Shown in pieces: positions 14,506 through 25,446 of a DNA stretch of 64,000 nt. The translations under genes were made by a program, and so were the position numbers. The DNA is taken from positions 88,016,381 through 88,080,380 of the forward strand of contig CM043957.1 of NCBI GenBank assembly GCA_014529385.2, given 5' to 3'. The stretch is from Adiantum capillus-veneris. Taxonomy: Eukaryota; Streptophyta; Polypodiopsida; Polypodiales; Pteridaceae. The notes under the pieces are model-generated. The model made no database searches. It saw nothing but the letters and a program-made list of their open reading frames with translations, and was not told the DNA's origin. The stretch's first letter is position 1, and every line of letters begins with the position of its first letter.

Positions 14506-14652
14506 AGCCATAGGAGGTTTCCCCCCCATGCATTATACATACGCCCATCAGTCTAGGGCTAACTTATGTTTTGGTTGTACTCTCTATTGTGTGCCTTGAG
14601 CTTCTTTGTCTTCTCCAACTGTTTATGTTTCCCTGCAACACTATTCCAATCA
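14506..14652 (+). repeat. Truncated 5' LTR of C2
   Basis: It matches the second half of the C1 LTR (GGAGGTTT, CATACGCCCATCA, CTCTATTGTGTGCCTTGAGC, GTTTCCCTGCAAC) and ends CTATTCCAATCA directly before the PBS. The first part of the LTR is absent. Confidence 0.88.
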
Positions 14653-14669
14653 ATTGGTATCAGAGCAGG
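14653..14669 (+). other. Primer binding site of C2
   Basis: ATTGGTATCAGAGCAGG is a perfect plant initiator-tRNA-Met PBS core next to the LTR end. Confidence 0.93.
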
Positions 14670-14964
14670 TTTTGTCCTCTTGTGCATAGTCGTCAACACA
14701 TGCCTGCTCACTTTCTTTGATTTTGGTAAGCTTTAGTGAGCATCAGTAGATTGACAAATACTTTGGACTCACTTTGGCCTCCGTTTCCACTACAGGTAGT
14801 ACTATGCATGCAATTTTGTCCTTTTGTGTAGAATTTCTATCAGTGCCATTTTTTGCATAACAAGTCTCTTATACTCGTCTTTGGGTTGTGCTATATAGTA
14901 CGTGTTGGTCCTGCTTTGTTTCTCCTCTTTTCGAGAAGTTTCACGTCAAGTGAAGTAACTTGCC

Positions 14965-15600
14965 ATGGCTGACAACAACACAGATGCATTCAAGATGTTC
15001 ACTATTAAGGATAAAATGGATGGGGACAGTTACCCAATGTGGGCTTACATGATGCAACATATTCTTGTGTCAAAGGGCATTTGGAATGTTGTGCAAGGCA
15101 TTGATGTACATCTTGATTTTGTGGATAAAGGTGCTATTGAGGACGTTGCAGGTTTTGATGGTAGGGTTGTTGCTGATAGAGCTGCTTTGCCTATGGCTGA
15201 GAAATCTCGTTGGGATGCTACAGATGTGCAGGCTCATACATTGTTTGCATTATCATTGAAGCGCACTATTACTCCTCACATTTGCTCAACAAAATCTGCA
15301 AAACAGGTTTGGTATATTCTGGTTGGTCTTTATGCAAGCTGCAATAAGGCTAAAATAGCATTGCTGCGTAAAGAATAGGAGTCAAAGATTATGCATGAAG
15401 AAGATGACATGGAAGATTTTTTGATGGTATCAAGGATATTAATGAGCAACTCATTTCTACAGGCAAAGTCATTTTTCACAGTTCCCTTGTGCAGATTGTT
15501 CTTGATGCATTGTCAGATTCTTACCGGACTTTTGCTAGTACTTGGTGACTTATGACCCAAGGAAATCGTGATGTTTTCAAGTTTAATGCATTATGAACAT
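14965..15600 (+). pseudogene. gag: C2 gag
   Basis: Starts ATGGCTGACAACAACACAG, the same start as C1. The product begins MADNNTDAFKMF and contains DGDSYPMWAYMMQHILVSKG and KQVWYILVGLY. The first stop is TAG at 15376-15378 (KE*ESKIMHEEDDM). Homology to C1 continues beyond it with shifts to about 15600 (TQGN). The zinc knuckle seen in C1 is missing here: the sequence jumps to the lysine-rich linker near 15660. This is a decayed capsid gene. Confidence 0.9.
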
Positions 15601-15639
15601 TGGTTTGCAAGAGTCACTTTAAAAAAAGTAAGGGCCAAA

Positions 15640-17164
15640 TAGCTTGCAGCTGTACATGCCAAGAAGAAAGAGGCTAGTTCCACTACAGGTGCAGCTATTA
15701 TAGAGTCTGAAAAGAGATTGCGATGCTGATGTAGATGCAAAATGGGCTTTTAGTGCAGAGTGCACTTATGATCCTTCTTTCCATGATGCATGCATGTCAA
15801 TTGCTACATATTCACGCGTGTGGTACTTTGATAGTGGTGCTACAAAGCACATTACCTCTCATTGTGACTTATTTACCTCTCTTAAGATTGTCCCTCATGG
15901 GAATATGGTCACTTGTGCCAACAATGCCTCTTATCCGGTCAAGGGAGTTGGAAAGATTGTGCTTATTGCTATGAATGACAGTTCTTTCACACTTGTTGAT
16001 GCTCTTTATGTACCTGGGATCAAGAAGAACCTTTTGTGTGTATATGCACTTGCTAAACTTGGTCTTGTTGTCAAATTTATGCATGAGAGATGTATAGTTC
16101 ATGGTATCAATTTTGGCGAGCGATGAAGTTGTTGCATCTGGTATGTTTTTTTTGTGGGATGTATAAGGGACAAAGCATGTATAGGTGGTACCAAAAAGGG
16201 GTGTCTTGGACAGTCTTTGGTAGCACTTTGCAAGCCCCAACCTTCATGTGTTACATGTAAAATAAACTAGCATGTTATATAACAATGGATATATTTTTTC
16301 ATCTAGAATCCAAAACTATAAAGTGCGACAAGTTTTGTTTTTGAAAATTTTACCAGTCCACACCTTTTTAAAATGGTACCACCAAAAAGTGCAAAAAGTG
16401 GTACCACCAATACATGATTTTACCCATAAGCTCACTTTGTATGACAAGTGTGAGTAGAATTTTGCAAATATACTTGTAGATTCAAAGGTGTTTCAGATGC
16501 AAAACTTTGGCATGCATGTTTTGGGCATTTGAATTTTGCCTATTTCCTATGTTTGTAGAAATCTGATATGGTTGCTTCTTTGCCGCCTCTTGAAGCACCT
16601 TCAAAGCATGTTTGTGAAGGTTGTATTTTGGGTAAAATGCAGTGTTCAAAGTTTACAAAGGATGGTTCAGCTAGGGCTACATGCATATTGCAACTTGTGC
16701 ATAGTGATGTTTGTGGGCCTATGCAAATTCCATCCTTCGGCAATTACTTGTACTTTGTGACTTTCATTGATGATTACTTAGGAATTCATGGGTGTATCTG
16801 CTTAAAGCTAAGTCCAAAGTGTTTATGTGCTTCAAGAAATTGTTGGCTATGGCTGAAAATGTCTCTAAATGTACTATGGGCACCCTCTGTTCCGATCGAG
16901 GGGGGAGTATAGGCATCATGAATTTAATGCATTCTACCTAGTCATGGGATAAAATAGTGCCACATACACCTCAAAAAAATGATGTTGCTAAAAGGAAAAA
17001 AAGGTCTCTTATGGAGATGGCACAATGTATGGTCAAGAGTCAAGCTTTTCCACATTTGTTTTGACTTGAGGCCATCTTGTGTGCTACTTATGTACTTAGT
17101 AGATGTCCTACAAAAACTTTGCAATCTATGACTCCTTATGAAGCATGGGATGATAAGAAGCCAT
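15640..17164 (+). pseudogene. pol: C2 protease and integrase (interrupted)
   Basis: An open piece at 15794-16126 contains WYFDSGATKHITSH, so the protease Asp-Ser-Gly is kept, then VGKIVL and DALYVPGIKKNLL. The MITE at 16168-16425 interrupts the next domain. Integrase resumes at HKLTLYDKC (C1 has NKLTLYDKC), with VCEGCILGK (zinc Cys pair intact), LVHSDVCGPM and PSVPIEGGV, where the second catalytic region is frame-shifted. TPQKNDVAKRKKRS follows, with Lys in place of the catalytic Glu, as in C1. The stretch ends at YEAWDDKKP, where the 1.8-kb insertion begins. Confidence 0.88.
16168..16425. mobile_element. MITE-like insertion in C2
   Basis: 258 bp absent from C1 at the same place. The ends are imperfect inverted repeats of about 25 bp: the left starts GGACAAAGCATGTATAGG; the right, read inward on the other strand, starts GGGTAAAATCATGTATTGG. 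Both continue into TGGTACC. The direct repeat ATAAG lies at 16163-16167 and 16426-16430, and C1 has a single AATAAGCTC there. It has no coding capacity. The superfamily is not obvious. A 5-bp duplication is visible, but the outer bases could hide a longer one. Confidence 0.75.
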
Positions 17165-17409
17165 GTTGGTGGTTTGTAGCATAGCCCAATCCATCGATGT
17201 AATGTCAAACCAATGGATCAAAACCTGGCTAGTGCATGGAGGCATGGAGTCAAAGGAAATGCAAGAAGAGGATCCTAATCAAGAGAGAGAAGAAGAAGGG
17301 AATGCAATGCTAATAGCATGGTACTCAATGCCTACTTCTCTAATCTCACAATCAAGAGGACAATGATGCACACACTCATTAATTACTCACACACATAGAT
17401 CAAAAGCCA

Positions 17410-18190
17410 CGGCCAATATCCTATAAAAATGACACTAGAAGAGGACACTTTGATGACTATTCAACATTGCGATGATCCTTACAAGAGCCCTTGTGCATCA
17501 TAGTGTAAGCCAATGCTGATCTTCAGAATTTGGAACGGTGGTCACCTAGAGCAGTGGATACAAGCATGCCACCATGATGGGAGCAAACCCGCTATAGGAG
17601 AGTTTCAATACACCTCTAGATCTTTGGAGCTGTTTATTGAGAATCACTAATGTCCTCTTGCAGATGCTGAAATTTCTACACAACCATAAATTTCTACACA
17701 ATGACATGCATGCTGGCAACATAATGATACACTTTGGTGCCAAGGGTGTGTATATTGGCTTTGCTGATTGGGAATCAAGCACCGTCGCAAACACCAAAGA
17801 GAAATTTCCTCGCTTGATGCAGCTAAGCCCAGAAGCAAGAGCACAACAAGAAAGGGATTAATCATGGACAACTCCTAGAAATATTAGCACAAACCCCCCT
17901 CCTTTCACTAAATCCTCTAATGTATTTAGCTTACATTAGATTCTTAGTATTTCAAAGCCTCTTGAACATGAAAAGCAAGCTTTTTTGTGCAATGTATTAC
18001 AAAATATTGTCCAAGGGAAAGAGAGGAATCCCTTAAATAGGCCAAAAGCATGGGATTTATCACTTTGTATGAATGGACCCTGCAATGCTGGCTATAATAT
18101 TGTAACCTACTCTTGTCTACAGCCAATTGATAAACTCAAAGAGCTCACAAATCAACCAAAGGAGAAGAGAAATGAGAGCAAGAAGCAATA
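17410..18190 (+). pseudogene. Captured fragment of a protein kinase-like host gene
   Basis: The open piece 17637-17861 contains KFLHNDMHAGNIMI, which fits a kinase catalytic loop (H-x-D-x-H-x2-N variant), and then IGFADWESSTV at the DFG position. It continues through FPRLMQLSPEARAQQERD to a stop. Beyond this, NPPPFTKSSNVFSL fits the P-x-T-x-SDV-x-SL part of the C lobe, and NPLNRPKAW fits its end (to about 18070). Just before the catalytic loop, TGTCCTCTTGCAG (17650-17662) looks like a 3' splice site, so an intron edge may have been captured. Stops and the DFG change mean it is not a working kinase. This is a fold-level call from motifs only. Confidence 0.55.
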
Positions 18191-18665
18191 ATTAGAGGCT
18201 AATTAACACTTAACCACACACTACTAACACAAATGACAAAGAGATAGAAAAAGAAGATAACTTAACTTTCAATTGCGTGTCATCAAAAGAGTGGAAGCAC
18301 AAGAGGAAGCTCCACTATACGCATCACCATCTCCACCTTCTTCACAAGCTTTCCATGAAAGCTTTATTCTCAAAAGAATAAGAGGACAATGATGCACACA
18401 CTCATTAATCACTCACACACATAGATCAAAAGCTCAAAGAGCTCACAAAGCAAGTGAAGGAGAAGAGAAATGAGAGCGAAAAGAAATAATTAGAGACTTA
18501 TTAACACTTAACCACACACCATTAATGCAAGTGACAAAGAGATAGAAGAAGAAGATCAATTAACCTTCAATTTCATGCATCAAAAGAGTGGAAGCACAAG
18601 AGGAAGCTCCAATATATGCATAACCATCTCCACCTTCTTCACAAGCTTTCCATGACTCAGCTCTA
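18131..18665 (+). repeat. About 300-bp diverged tandem duplication
   Basis: CTCAAAGAGCTCACAAA near 18134 recurs near 18431, and the following text (AGGAGAAGAGAAATGAGAGC, GTGGAAGCACAAGAGGAAGC, CTTCTTCACAAGCTTTCCATG) recurs about 297-300 bp later with some changes. A third partial copy (GAGGACAATGATGCACACAC) lies at 17356, matching 18383. Confidence 0.88.
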
Positions 18666-18942
18666 CTCTCAAAAAGATGAGTGAAAAATGACCTAATTTT
18701 CACTGTTATACGTAGGGCATTAAAAATATGTTTGCCCGTCCATGAGATGCATAAAACTGTGTGCATCTCTATAGCTCCTAGGCATCATGGTAGTGTCAAA
18801 TATACAATCTGGAACTCATGTAGAGCATGTAAATACATCAAAAGTGCATACAAAAATGATACTTCTATCAAAAAATCAAGCACTATATGCTAAAAATAGC
18901 ATCATTGAATGTCACCCGTTGCTTCCCATTGGTGTTGCTAAC

Positions 18943-21380
18943 AAGCCATCTATTGATCGCATGCACATTTTTGATTGTTTGGCTTATGCTTTAGTGCCAC
19001 AAGTGCAGTGCAAAAAATTGGATGATAAGGGTATTAAATGCATTTTTGTTGGTTACAATACTAAAAGCAAAGGTTACGGGTTATACTATCCACAAACAAA
19101 GTGTATCTTGGTTTCACAAGATGTTGTGTTTGTGGAAGACTTTGTTCAGCCTTTGTTGACATGTACTAGAAACAACAATGTAAGCTCACAAGACATTTAT
19201 GACAATTTGTTGCCTCTTTTTAATGGTGGAAACTTGAATGTAGATTCCAATGAGGCAAATGTATAGCCTATGGGTATTTTTGAAAATATCATATATGAAT
19301 CTATTTTTGTTGCAGATGTACATGGTGTACTTGATGTGGAAAGGGCCGAGAATGAGCAAAGACTAGAGGTATGCCAAAATGGCTGGTGCATACTTTGCGG
19401 TAATTGGATGGACCTTTGTCTAGTTGTACTCATTCAAGTTCTTGCCATACATCTTATGCATCAAATTATTATGGTTTGGATGTTTCTAATTTATGTGATA
19501 TTGAGGAACCTCTGTCTTTTGATGCAATCAGAATATTATGCACTTATAGAAAATGACACATGGACTTTATGTTTTTTGCCTCCTTGTAAAAAGGCCATTG
19601 GTACAAAGTGGGTTTACAAGTTGAAACGCAAGATGGATGGTGAGATTGATCTCTATGAGTCTTGACTTGTTGCCAAGGGTTATGCACAACAAAAAGACAT
19701 AGATTATGAAGAGACTTTTGCTCACACTTGTTGTGCGACTATAATGCATTTTCTATGTGCATTGGCATCTCATTTTGGATGGGATGTACATCAATTAGAT
19801 ATTGTTATTTTTTTGTTGAATTGTGAAATATATGAGGAAGTTCATGTAATGCAACCTCACAGTTTTGTCATAAAAGAGCAAGAAGACAAAGTGTGCAAAT
19901 GTAAGAAAGCTTTGTATGGGTTGAAGCAATCTCCTCGTGCTTGGTATGAGAAAGCTGACACTCATTTGATTAAATGAGGCTCTCATAATAGTCCAACCGA
20001 AAGAATTTTGTATGTAAATCATGAGGGTGATATATTTCTCATCGTCGTTCTTTCTGTTGATGACTTGCTGATCATTGGACCAAATGAGACACATAGTGCT
20101 GAATTTAAGGATGATTTGAATGCTACTTCACAATGAAATACTTGGGGTTGTTGCATGATTACTTGGGCATATAATTTAAGCAATGTGATGGTGGTATTGC
20201 CTTATGTCAAACCCGTTACTTAGAGACATTGCTATGTAAATTTGGACTTGAGGATTGCAAACCTATTACCACTCCCATGGAAACAGGTTTGAAATTGATT
20301 CTTCATGATGCTGTTGATCTTACCAATGCCACTCTTTATCAAACTATTGTTGGATGTATTATTTATGTATGCAACACGAGGCCAATATTTGGTTTGGAGT
20401 CTCACAAATCAGCAGATTTATGCACAGCCTAGGATCCAAGCATTGGTAGGCTCTCAAGAGGATCTTTCACTACTTAAGTGGCACTTTACATCTTGGGTTG
20501 TTTTATCCCAAGGGGAGATCATTACCACCAAATTTACATGCTTTTTTGGACTTGAATTGGGCTCATTTTTATAAAATGCAATTGTCCACGAGTGGTTTTT
20601 GTTTCATGCTCAAAAGTTCATGCATATCATGGTTGAGCAAGAAACAAACCTATTACCACTCCCATGGAAACAGGTTTGAAATTGATTCTTCATGATGCTG
20701 TTGATCTTACCAATGCCACTCTTTATCAAACTATTGTTGGATGTATTATTTATGTATGCAACACGAGGCCAATATTTGGTTTGGAGTCTCACAAATCAGC
20801 AGATTTATGCACAGCCTAGGATCCAAGCATTGGTAGGCTCTCAAGAGGATCTTTCACTACTTAAGTGGCACTTTACATCTTGGGTTGTTTTATCCCAAGG
20901 GGAGATCATTACCACCAAATTTACATGCTTTTTTGGACTTGAATTGGGCTCATTTTTATAAAATGCAATTGTCCACGAGTGGTTTTTGTTTCATGCTCAA
21001 AAGTTCATGCATATCATGGTTGAGCAAGAAACAACCTACTGTGGCCACTTCCTATTGTGAGGGTGTGTATAGGGCAATATTCAGAACTATGGTTGAGTGT
21101 GTATGGCTCATGTGCCTTATGGCTAATTCGGGTGTCGGACATGACACTACCAACATCATCTACACTAGCAATCAAAGTGCATAGGTAGTTGTGAGGAACC
21201 CAATTTTTCATGCTTGCACAAAGCACATTGAGGTGAATTTTCACTATGTCACGGAGAGACTCTTAGCAGGAGAGATCAACTTGGCTTATGTGTTGACAAC
21301 CTTGCAGATATTTTTACGAAGGCATTGTCTCTGAGAAGTTCAATGCTTTTTTCAAAGCTTTGGGCTTACTCCTCTTTGTG
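18943..21380 (+). pseudogene. pol: C2 reverse transcriptase and RNase H
   Basis: Resumes at KPSIDRMHIF, with VQCKKLDDKGIKCIFVGYN. It then runs through GTKWVYKLKRKMDGE, the motif A region WDVHQLDIVIFLLN (changed from TAFLNGD) and ALYGLKQSPRAWYEK. The catalytic box reads SVDDLLIIGP, so the usual Tyr is Ser. RNase H keeps TSGFCFM, ATSYCEGVYRA and SNQSA, with stops between. A 387-bp duplication covers the end of RT and the start of RNase H. The tail LSLRSSMLFSKLWAYS-like text reaches about 21380, close to the PPT at 21453-21463. Inactive. Confidence 0.9.
20259..21032 (+). repeat. Exact 387-bp tandem duplication within C2 pol
   Basis: 20259-20645 and 20646-21032 read the same wherever I compared them, including a fully identical 89-codon frame (20305-20574 and 20692-20961). 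The unit is a multiple of three. The original edges share AACCTA-like text (CAAACCTATTACC and GAAACAACCTACTG). Confidence 0.95.
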
Positions 21381-21463
21381 GAATGATCATATCCTCAAGG
21401 CATGGAACTTCTCTATATAGTATGTGCCAGCTCTTGTTTGCCGCATCACTCTCAAGGGGGATT

Positions 21464-21691
21464 TGCTACTATAGATATGTGGTAGTGACGTGTGTGAACA
21501 CAATTAAGACCACCATGGCATTTTTTCCCTCACTAGGAGGTTTTTCCCTCTATGCATTGTACATACGCCCATCACTCCAGGGCTAACTTATCTTTCATTT
21601 ATGCACTAAGAAATATACTCTCTATTGTGTACCTTGAGCTTCTTTGTCTTCTCTAAGTTGTGTGTGTTTCCCTGCAACCCTATTTCCAACA
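21464..21691 (+). repeat. 3' LTR of C2
   Basis: 228 bp. It begins TGCTACTATAGATATG after the PPT CAAGGGGGATT and ends CCTATTTCCAACA. It is homologous to the C1 LTRs but clearly more diverged. Confidence 0.93.
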
Positions 21692-23430
21692 ATAAGTTGG
21701 GGCAAAGCCTAACAATAAAGCTTAAGGTGGCCATAGCAGTTGCACCTATATTGACTATAGTGGATCCGAATGAGCCGTTTGTTTTAAAGACAAATGCAAG
21801 TGATGAGTTTGTTAGAGACATGCTTATGCAAAAGGGACACCCCATTGTATTTGAAAGAAATAAGTTAGATAATGTCTAGCGTAACTACTCGGTCTATGAG
21901 ATAGAGTTTTTAGCTATAGTACATGCACTCAAAAAGTGGAGACACTATTTATATGGTGCCACTTTTGGGATTCAGGTGGACCATGAAAGTTTAAAATGGC
22001 TTCCAAGCTAGAATGAATTGAAGGGTAACAAAGCTCGATGGGCAAAGATCCTACAGGAGTTTGATCTTCAAATACGTTAGTAGAGAGGTAAATATAACGT
22101 AGTGACGGATGCACTTAGTCACATGACACAAATACATGAATTAAGCTTCATGGTCTCCAAAAATGATTTCTTGGAGTCACTATATGGCTTATGAGAGCAC
22201 AATCCATCCTTTACAGAGGTATGGTGTTTTGTACACGATTGCACTACTTCACAAACGCAACCACCTCCCTCGTCTGTATGTAGTGCTAGTTTGGAGAGAC
22301 CAGCCGTAGGTGCGATGAATAGGAAAGTGAGAGTTAGTATGGAGAGACTAATTGAGAATTCTAGGTATAGTTTGGGGCCAGAGAGTGAGAGTTTTGGGGC
22401 CAGAGAGCTCTGACATAGACCCTTCACTGCCTTTGACAACTATGCTCTCAAAGGAGGTGGATAAACTTTGTTGAGAGGAGAAGTATGCTAACTAATCCAT
22501 TGAAGACAAGTCCTTACTCTATAAGATTAGAGTGCACATATCAACTATTGGTGACTTTTGGGACCACATCCTAAAAGAAACTCACGATAGTATATTGCCA
22601 TTTATCCCAGGAATCATAAGACCTTTGCACTAGTTAAAAGACAATTCTATTGGCTTAGTTTATTTAAGGATGTCCAAAATTATGTGTTGAAATGCAATAA
22701 ATGTTAGGTCAATAAGCATGAATGTCTCAAGGTTGGGGGACTACTCCATTATTTGGAGATTCTTGAAGCAAATTGGGAAAGCATTTCCATGGACCTCATT
22801 ACCAATTTACCCAAGACTAGTTGAGGAAATGACTCAGTGTGGGTGATAGTGGACATGTTAACCAAAATGGCTAAGTTTATTGCCACTAAGGAAACAATTA
22901 AATGATACGGTTGACATAACTCTTTATTGAATATCTCTATAAGCAATATGGCCTATCCATAGATATAGTGTCAGATAGAGATAGAAGTTCAATACTCAGT
23001 TTTGGAGGGAAGTCTTCAAAAAGTTGGACACTACTCTGAGCATGATTACAACAAGTCATCTGCAGCCTGATGGTCAAATCAAAAGGGTTAACCAAATACT
23101 AGAGGACATGTTGCGTTATTATGTAAGTAAGAAGAAACTAATTGGGAAGAGTACTTACCTATTTTGGATTTTTCTTTCAATAGTTCCAAACATTCAGCAT
23201 TGGATTTACAGCATTCATGTTGATGTATGGTTTTCAACTGAGATCTCCTATGAGTGTACGCCTAGAGAAGGAGAAGATTCAATCTGTCAAGGAGATCCTT
23301 AAAGCTATGAATGATATACTAAAAGCAACAAACAAAAGAATTTGTAGTGCACATGATCGTGCTAAAACTTATGCTAAAAAGGATTGTGGCACCTTGGACT
23401 CTCAAACATGGCTCTCCTCCCAGCCTCTTG
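21692..23430 (+). pseudogene. Gypsy RNase H and integrase fragment (G6, plus strand)
   Basis: Begins directly at the C2 LTR end. RNase H is visible as APILTIVDPNEPFVLKTNAS, then YSVYEIEFLAIVHALKKWRH, VDHESLKWL and KYNVVTDALSH. This is gypsy order and spacing. A stretch at about 22195-22440 has no coding similarity and may be an insertion. Integrase follows from about 22480 with many stops: DFWDHILKETHDS, then a SDRD-like second Asp region near 22975, and LQPDGQIKRVNQILEDMLRYYV near the catalytic Glu position. The RT half is missing, so this is a truncated fragment, cut at its left by C2. Confidence 0.8.
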
Positions 23431-23559
23431 CCCCTCTATAGGCTGAGCTATGGTTTCAAACTAGACCCTTGGCTTGGCATTAATCCACCATTGGAGAAGT
23501 GTTTTCATTGTTGAAAACAAAAGTGGAAAATTTCTTCTTAAGAACACTAATGTTTTCCC

Positions 23560-24430
23560 AAGTGGCATCTTCTTTAGGTCTATCTTTTCACTTGAAGATG
23601 CACATGTTGACAAGTATGTAAATTGTGATAGTTGAAATCATGCAATTGGATTTTTGGAGGTTCAATGAAATCAACCAAAATTTATCGGTCAATGACATTG
23701 TCATCCCTATGCAAACATTTATGTAAACAACTTACATGAAAAGCCAGCTGACTATAAGAGTGCGTAGGTAAAGAGAGTTTGTAATCCATAAATCCAACTT
23801 GCTTGAGTGTCTTAAAAGCCCCATAAATATCTCAAAGATAATTTAGATGTTGGCCCAATTTTTAGACTTTTTGAAATGTTCTGATGCACGGAAAATACCT
23901 CTTTTCCTTCCATGAAGGTTACTTGCCAATATTTCTCATCAACGTACTTTAACTATCCCGTGCTTTTTGAACATTTTGATGAGCCAATTTCAGCATATCC
24001 ATGTGATCTTGGAGAAAATCCTTGAACTACTGAAGTTTCTTAGTTGCCAAACCCACTGTAAACTGATGATCTAGGTTGAAAACCATACATAAGCTTGAAA
24101 GGAGTAAACATAGTCATCACATGCTTTGCACTATTTTAAACAAACTCTAGAATAGGAAGATAATCTTCTCAATCTGATTGCTTTTTGCTAATGAATACTC
24201 TTTGCATATCCTCTAGCACCTGATTACCACGTTCAGTCTAACCATCTGTTTCTAGATGTTATGTAGTACTAATGTTGAGTTGTGTATCCAATCATTTAAA
24301 CATAGCCTTCTAAGAAAGACTATTAAACTTGGGATCACGACCACACACAATATTGTTGGTTAACCCATATAGTACTACTATACAGATTGTCAACAAATGA
24401 CTTTGCTAACTCTAGAGTTTTAATTGTTTT
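23560..24430 (-). pseudogene. Gypsy integrase fragment, minus strand
   Basis: On the minus strand, broken frames read CGRDPKFNSLS, then TDG-TERGNQVLEDMQRVFI, then PFKLMYGFQPRSS, and a post-integrase tail with EKYWQVTFMEGKEVF. This matches the second Asp, the catalytic Glu region and the C-terminal domain of a gypsy integrase. It faces the plus-strand integrase fragment at 22.5-23.4 kb, so two integrase remnants converge here. Stops in every frame. Confidence 0.72.
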
Positions 24431-25446
24431 TTGGCCATTTTAGTATATAGATGCCCACCTAGTTAGACACCACATTTTTTATATATTTATACTCTTATTT
24501 TTTCGAGCTAGTGTAGTTATAATATGTGTAAATCTTGATTCTAGAGTAGCAGATCTATTTTATGAGTTGTAATTCTTTCATGATATTTATAGAGGCCCAT
24601 GTGAGCCTAGCCACATGCCATTTAGAAAGCCCTAGATATAAAAGATAATAACCTTAGTATGAAAGGGAGGCTTATTTTTTGGAGAACAAAAGGATCTCTA
24701 TGTACGTGCACTCAGTAGCTCTAACATGTAATCGACTTTTCTAATGATTGGGTAATCCTATTTTGATTCCAAAACTTGCATTGTGTTCTTGTCTCTCGTA
24801 CTTTCATTTGAGTGTAAGCACTATTAGTTCTGTTGAAGTTAGTCGCGAAGTGTCTCTCGGATTTATCTTCAAATCTAAGTGCTTAAAACTCCATTTTTAG
24901 TCATTTTGATGATAGGAGAGTGATATTAGACCTTAGGGCGACTTGTTTGAATGCTTGTATTATTGTTTTTATTAGCTGGCTTATGATGGATCACAATTTT
25001 TGTACCTTGTTAGAATGCTGTCAAATTGTGTAGGTTTGTCCTCTAAGACCTAATATAACTTCCCCTAAAGTTTTGTGGCTATCCAATTCCGTTAAGTCAA
25101 TGAAAACACTTGAATATTGAAAGCAATAAGATAGGATATATATATATATTATCATTGAGTTAATGATTAGCTTATAGAGTTTGATTACATTGCTTGTTAG
25201 GTTCACTTCTTAATATTGACACTATCAAAGGGTCTCTGTGCCCCATCCGAGTCACTTCCCTGAGTATTGACATGAGTATGTTAGAAAACTATCAACAACT
25301 TGATTAAGCAAAAAGTCATGGAAAGCGAAAAGACAAAAGCTCTTGATTAAAAAGTTAGTGTGTTGGTGAGGACTTAAAAAAAGTCATGGAAAGCAATAAG
25401 ACAAAAGCAAAACAAAAAAAGAAGCAATCCACGTTAGAAGCTGATT
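24431..25446. other. No gene; possible decayed LTR
   Basis: AT-rich. GATATAAAAG near 24636, followed by a pyrimidine-poor leader, could be the core promoter of an old LTR, but I see no second copy. A short direct repeat of AAGTCATGGAAAGC lies near 25313 and 25382. Confidence 0.35.

Larger units (their letters stand above)
17165..18942. mobile_element. 1.8-kb insertion of unknown type in C2, carrying a host gene fragment
   Basis: C1 reads continuously across this point (HDRKPSIEHMRVFGYLAYAL), while C2 breaks after DKKP and resumes at NKPSIDRMHIFDCLAYAL. The 7-bp sequence AAGCCAT lies at both edges (17158-17164 and 18943-18949), consistent with a target duplication. Only one copy fits the ancestral text. 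The ends (GTTGGTGG... and ...TTGCTAAC) show at most a very weak inverted match. It holds a kinase-like coding remnant and a duplicated 300-bp block. It could be a gene-capturing DNA transposon or a patch from strand repair. Confidence 0.65.
14506..21691 (+). mobile_element. Decayed copia retrotransposon C2, relative of C1
   Basis: The same family as C1 on the opposite strand. It has the end of a 5' LTR, a PBS, gag, protease, integrase, RT, RNase H, a PPT and a complete 228-bp 3' LTR. All pol sections are broken by stops and shifts. It has been inflated by a 258-bp MITE-like insertion, a 1778-bp insertion and a 387-bp duplication. The first part of the 5' LTR is missing, so no target duplication can be read. 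C1 and C2 help each other's interpretation: C1 shows where the C2 insertions begin and end. Confidence 0.93.

Noticed and set aside
25400-25446. Similarity of AAAAAAAGAAGCAATCC to the end of the G2 extra region, which would make the LTR at 25447 a 3' LTR
   Set aside because: The match is short and lysine-codon rich; gag and pol lie downstream in the order expected for a 5' LTR.
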